From: a bacterium HR41
Lineage (GTDB): Bacteria; Actinomycetota; Thermoleophilia; Solirubrobacterales; Thermoleophilaceae
Reading direction: 5' to 3'
DNA: 13,442 bases
NCBI GenBank assembly: GCA_002898855.1
Contig: BEIR01000014.1
Location: 1-13,442 of the forward strand
The notes under the pieces were generated by a model. The model was not told the DNA's origin. It ran no database searches and was given only the letters and a program-made list of their open reading frames with translations. Position numbers and translations under genes: made by a program. Shown here in pieces: positions 13,103-13,442 of the stretch; positions within the stretch are counted from its first letter, which is position 1; each line of letters starts with the position of its first letter.

Positions 13103-13442
13103 ATGTACCTGCTCTTTCTCGACGAGTCGGGCCGGCCGGAAGACAGGAGCTTCGTCCTCGGCGGGGTCGCTGTGCGCGCCGACGAGTGGCGGATCGTGCG
13201 TGATCGCCTGGTCGACGCCGTGACGCGGGCGGGTTGGCCTGCCGACCGCGAGCTGAAATGGCACGGGATCCGCAAGGGGCTCGTGCCGGGCAAGGTGGCC
13301 GACGCGGCCTTCGCGGCGCTGGCGGCTTCGCCGGTGACTTGTTTCGCCTGTGCGCTGCGCCCGTTGGCTGGCAAGCAGCGTTACCCGGAGATGTTCGCGA
13401 CGCCCGACGACACCTACGCCACCGGTTTGATGCTGCTTGCCG
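13103..13442 (+). CDS. DUF3800 protein (partial, 3' end off the window)
   Basis: The frame is open from ATG 13103 to the right edge: 113 codons. It starts MYLLFLDESGRPEDRSFVLG, the N-terminal signature of DUF3800 (an acidic Asp-Glu-Ser-Gly after the first strand, then a second strand FVLGGVAV). ELKWHGIRKGLVPG (50-63) fits the next conserved block. The family has a predicted RNase H-like fold and is often found near phage, transposon or defence genes; a precise function is not established to my knowledge. It lies 36 bases after the RES toxin on the same strand, with no obvious promoter between, so it may be the third gene of the toxin-antitoxin transcript. The C-terminal two-thirds, with the remaining acidic residues, is not in the window. 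Confidence 0.82.
   Translation, partial: MYLLFLDESGRPEDRSFVLGGVAVRADEWRIVRDRLVDAVTRAGWPADRELKWHGIRKGLVPGKVADAAFAALAASPVTCFACALRPLAGKQRYPEMFATPDDTYATGLMLLA

Overview
This is a GC-rich window (about 70% G+C by eye) with strong G/C third-codon bias, many GTG starts, tightly packed genes and no RNA gene or insertion sequence that I can recognise. Gene content and style (prepilin-like proteins of type IV pilus/type II secretion type, a GAF/GGDEF/HD-GYP hybrid, actinobacterial-style cobalamin genes, apparent leaderless GTG starts) point to an actinobacterium. The deep-branching Thermoleophilia/Solirubrobacterales is my best guess, but it is inference. No stretch longer than 300 bases lacks a gene; the largest gap is about 195 bases (3219-3413).

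Left block (1-3218, minus strand): three consecutive genes for prepilin-like proteins, transcribed right to left as PilV-like, PilW/PulJ-like and PilX/GspK-like. The first two are translationally coupled; the last runs off the left edge. They look like a minor-pilin (tip complex) operon. A divergently transcribed gene of unknown function (3414-4193, plus) follows. Its layout hints at a metallopeptidase-like fold without the catalytic motif.

Middle block (4190-10100, minus strand): a candidate unit of three genes read right to left. These are a BluB-CobT fusion (lower-ligand synthesis and activation for vitamin B12), cobS (last step of cobamide assembly) and a large cyclic-di-GMP enzyme carrying both a GGDEF cyclase and an HD-GYP phosphodiesterase with several GAF sensor domains. 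The fusion is joined by a short linker built from three 9-residue repeats, encoded by 27-bp tandem DNA repeats. The c-di-GMP gene is 81 bases beyond cobS, so it may or may not share the transcript. Its stop codon overlaps that of the convergent unknown gene in a shared CTAG.

Right block (10170-13442, plus strand): an ABC-2 exporter pair of the NodI/NodJ (DrrA/DrrB) kind, coupled by a GTGA overlap. Next comes a Xre/MbcA-type antitoxin plus RES-domain toxin pair, preceded by a compact promoter with an inverted-repeat operator overlapping it. Close behind is the start of a DUF3800 gene that runs off the right edge. The last three genes have the look of a small accessory or defence-type cassette.

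The best candidates for a second look are the BluB-CobT fusion with its repeat linker, the antitoxin operator and leaderless promoter, the antitoxin-RES-DUF3800 arrangement, and the prepilin lacking Glu5.
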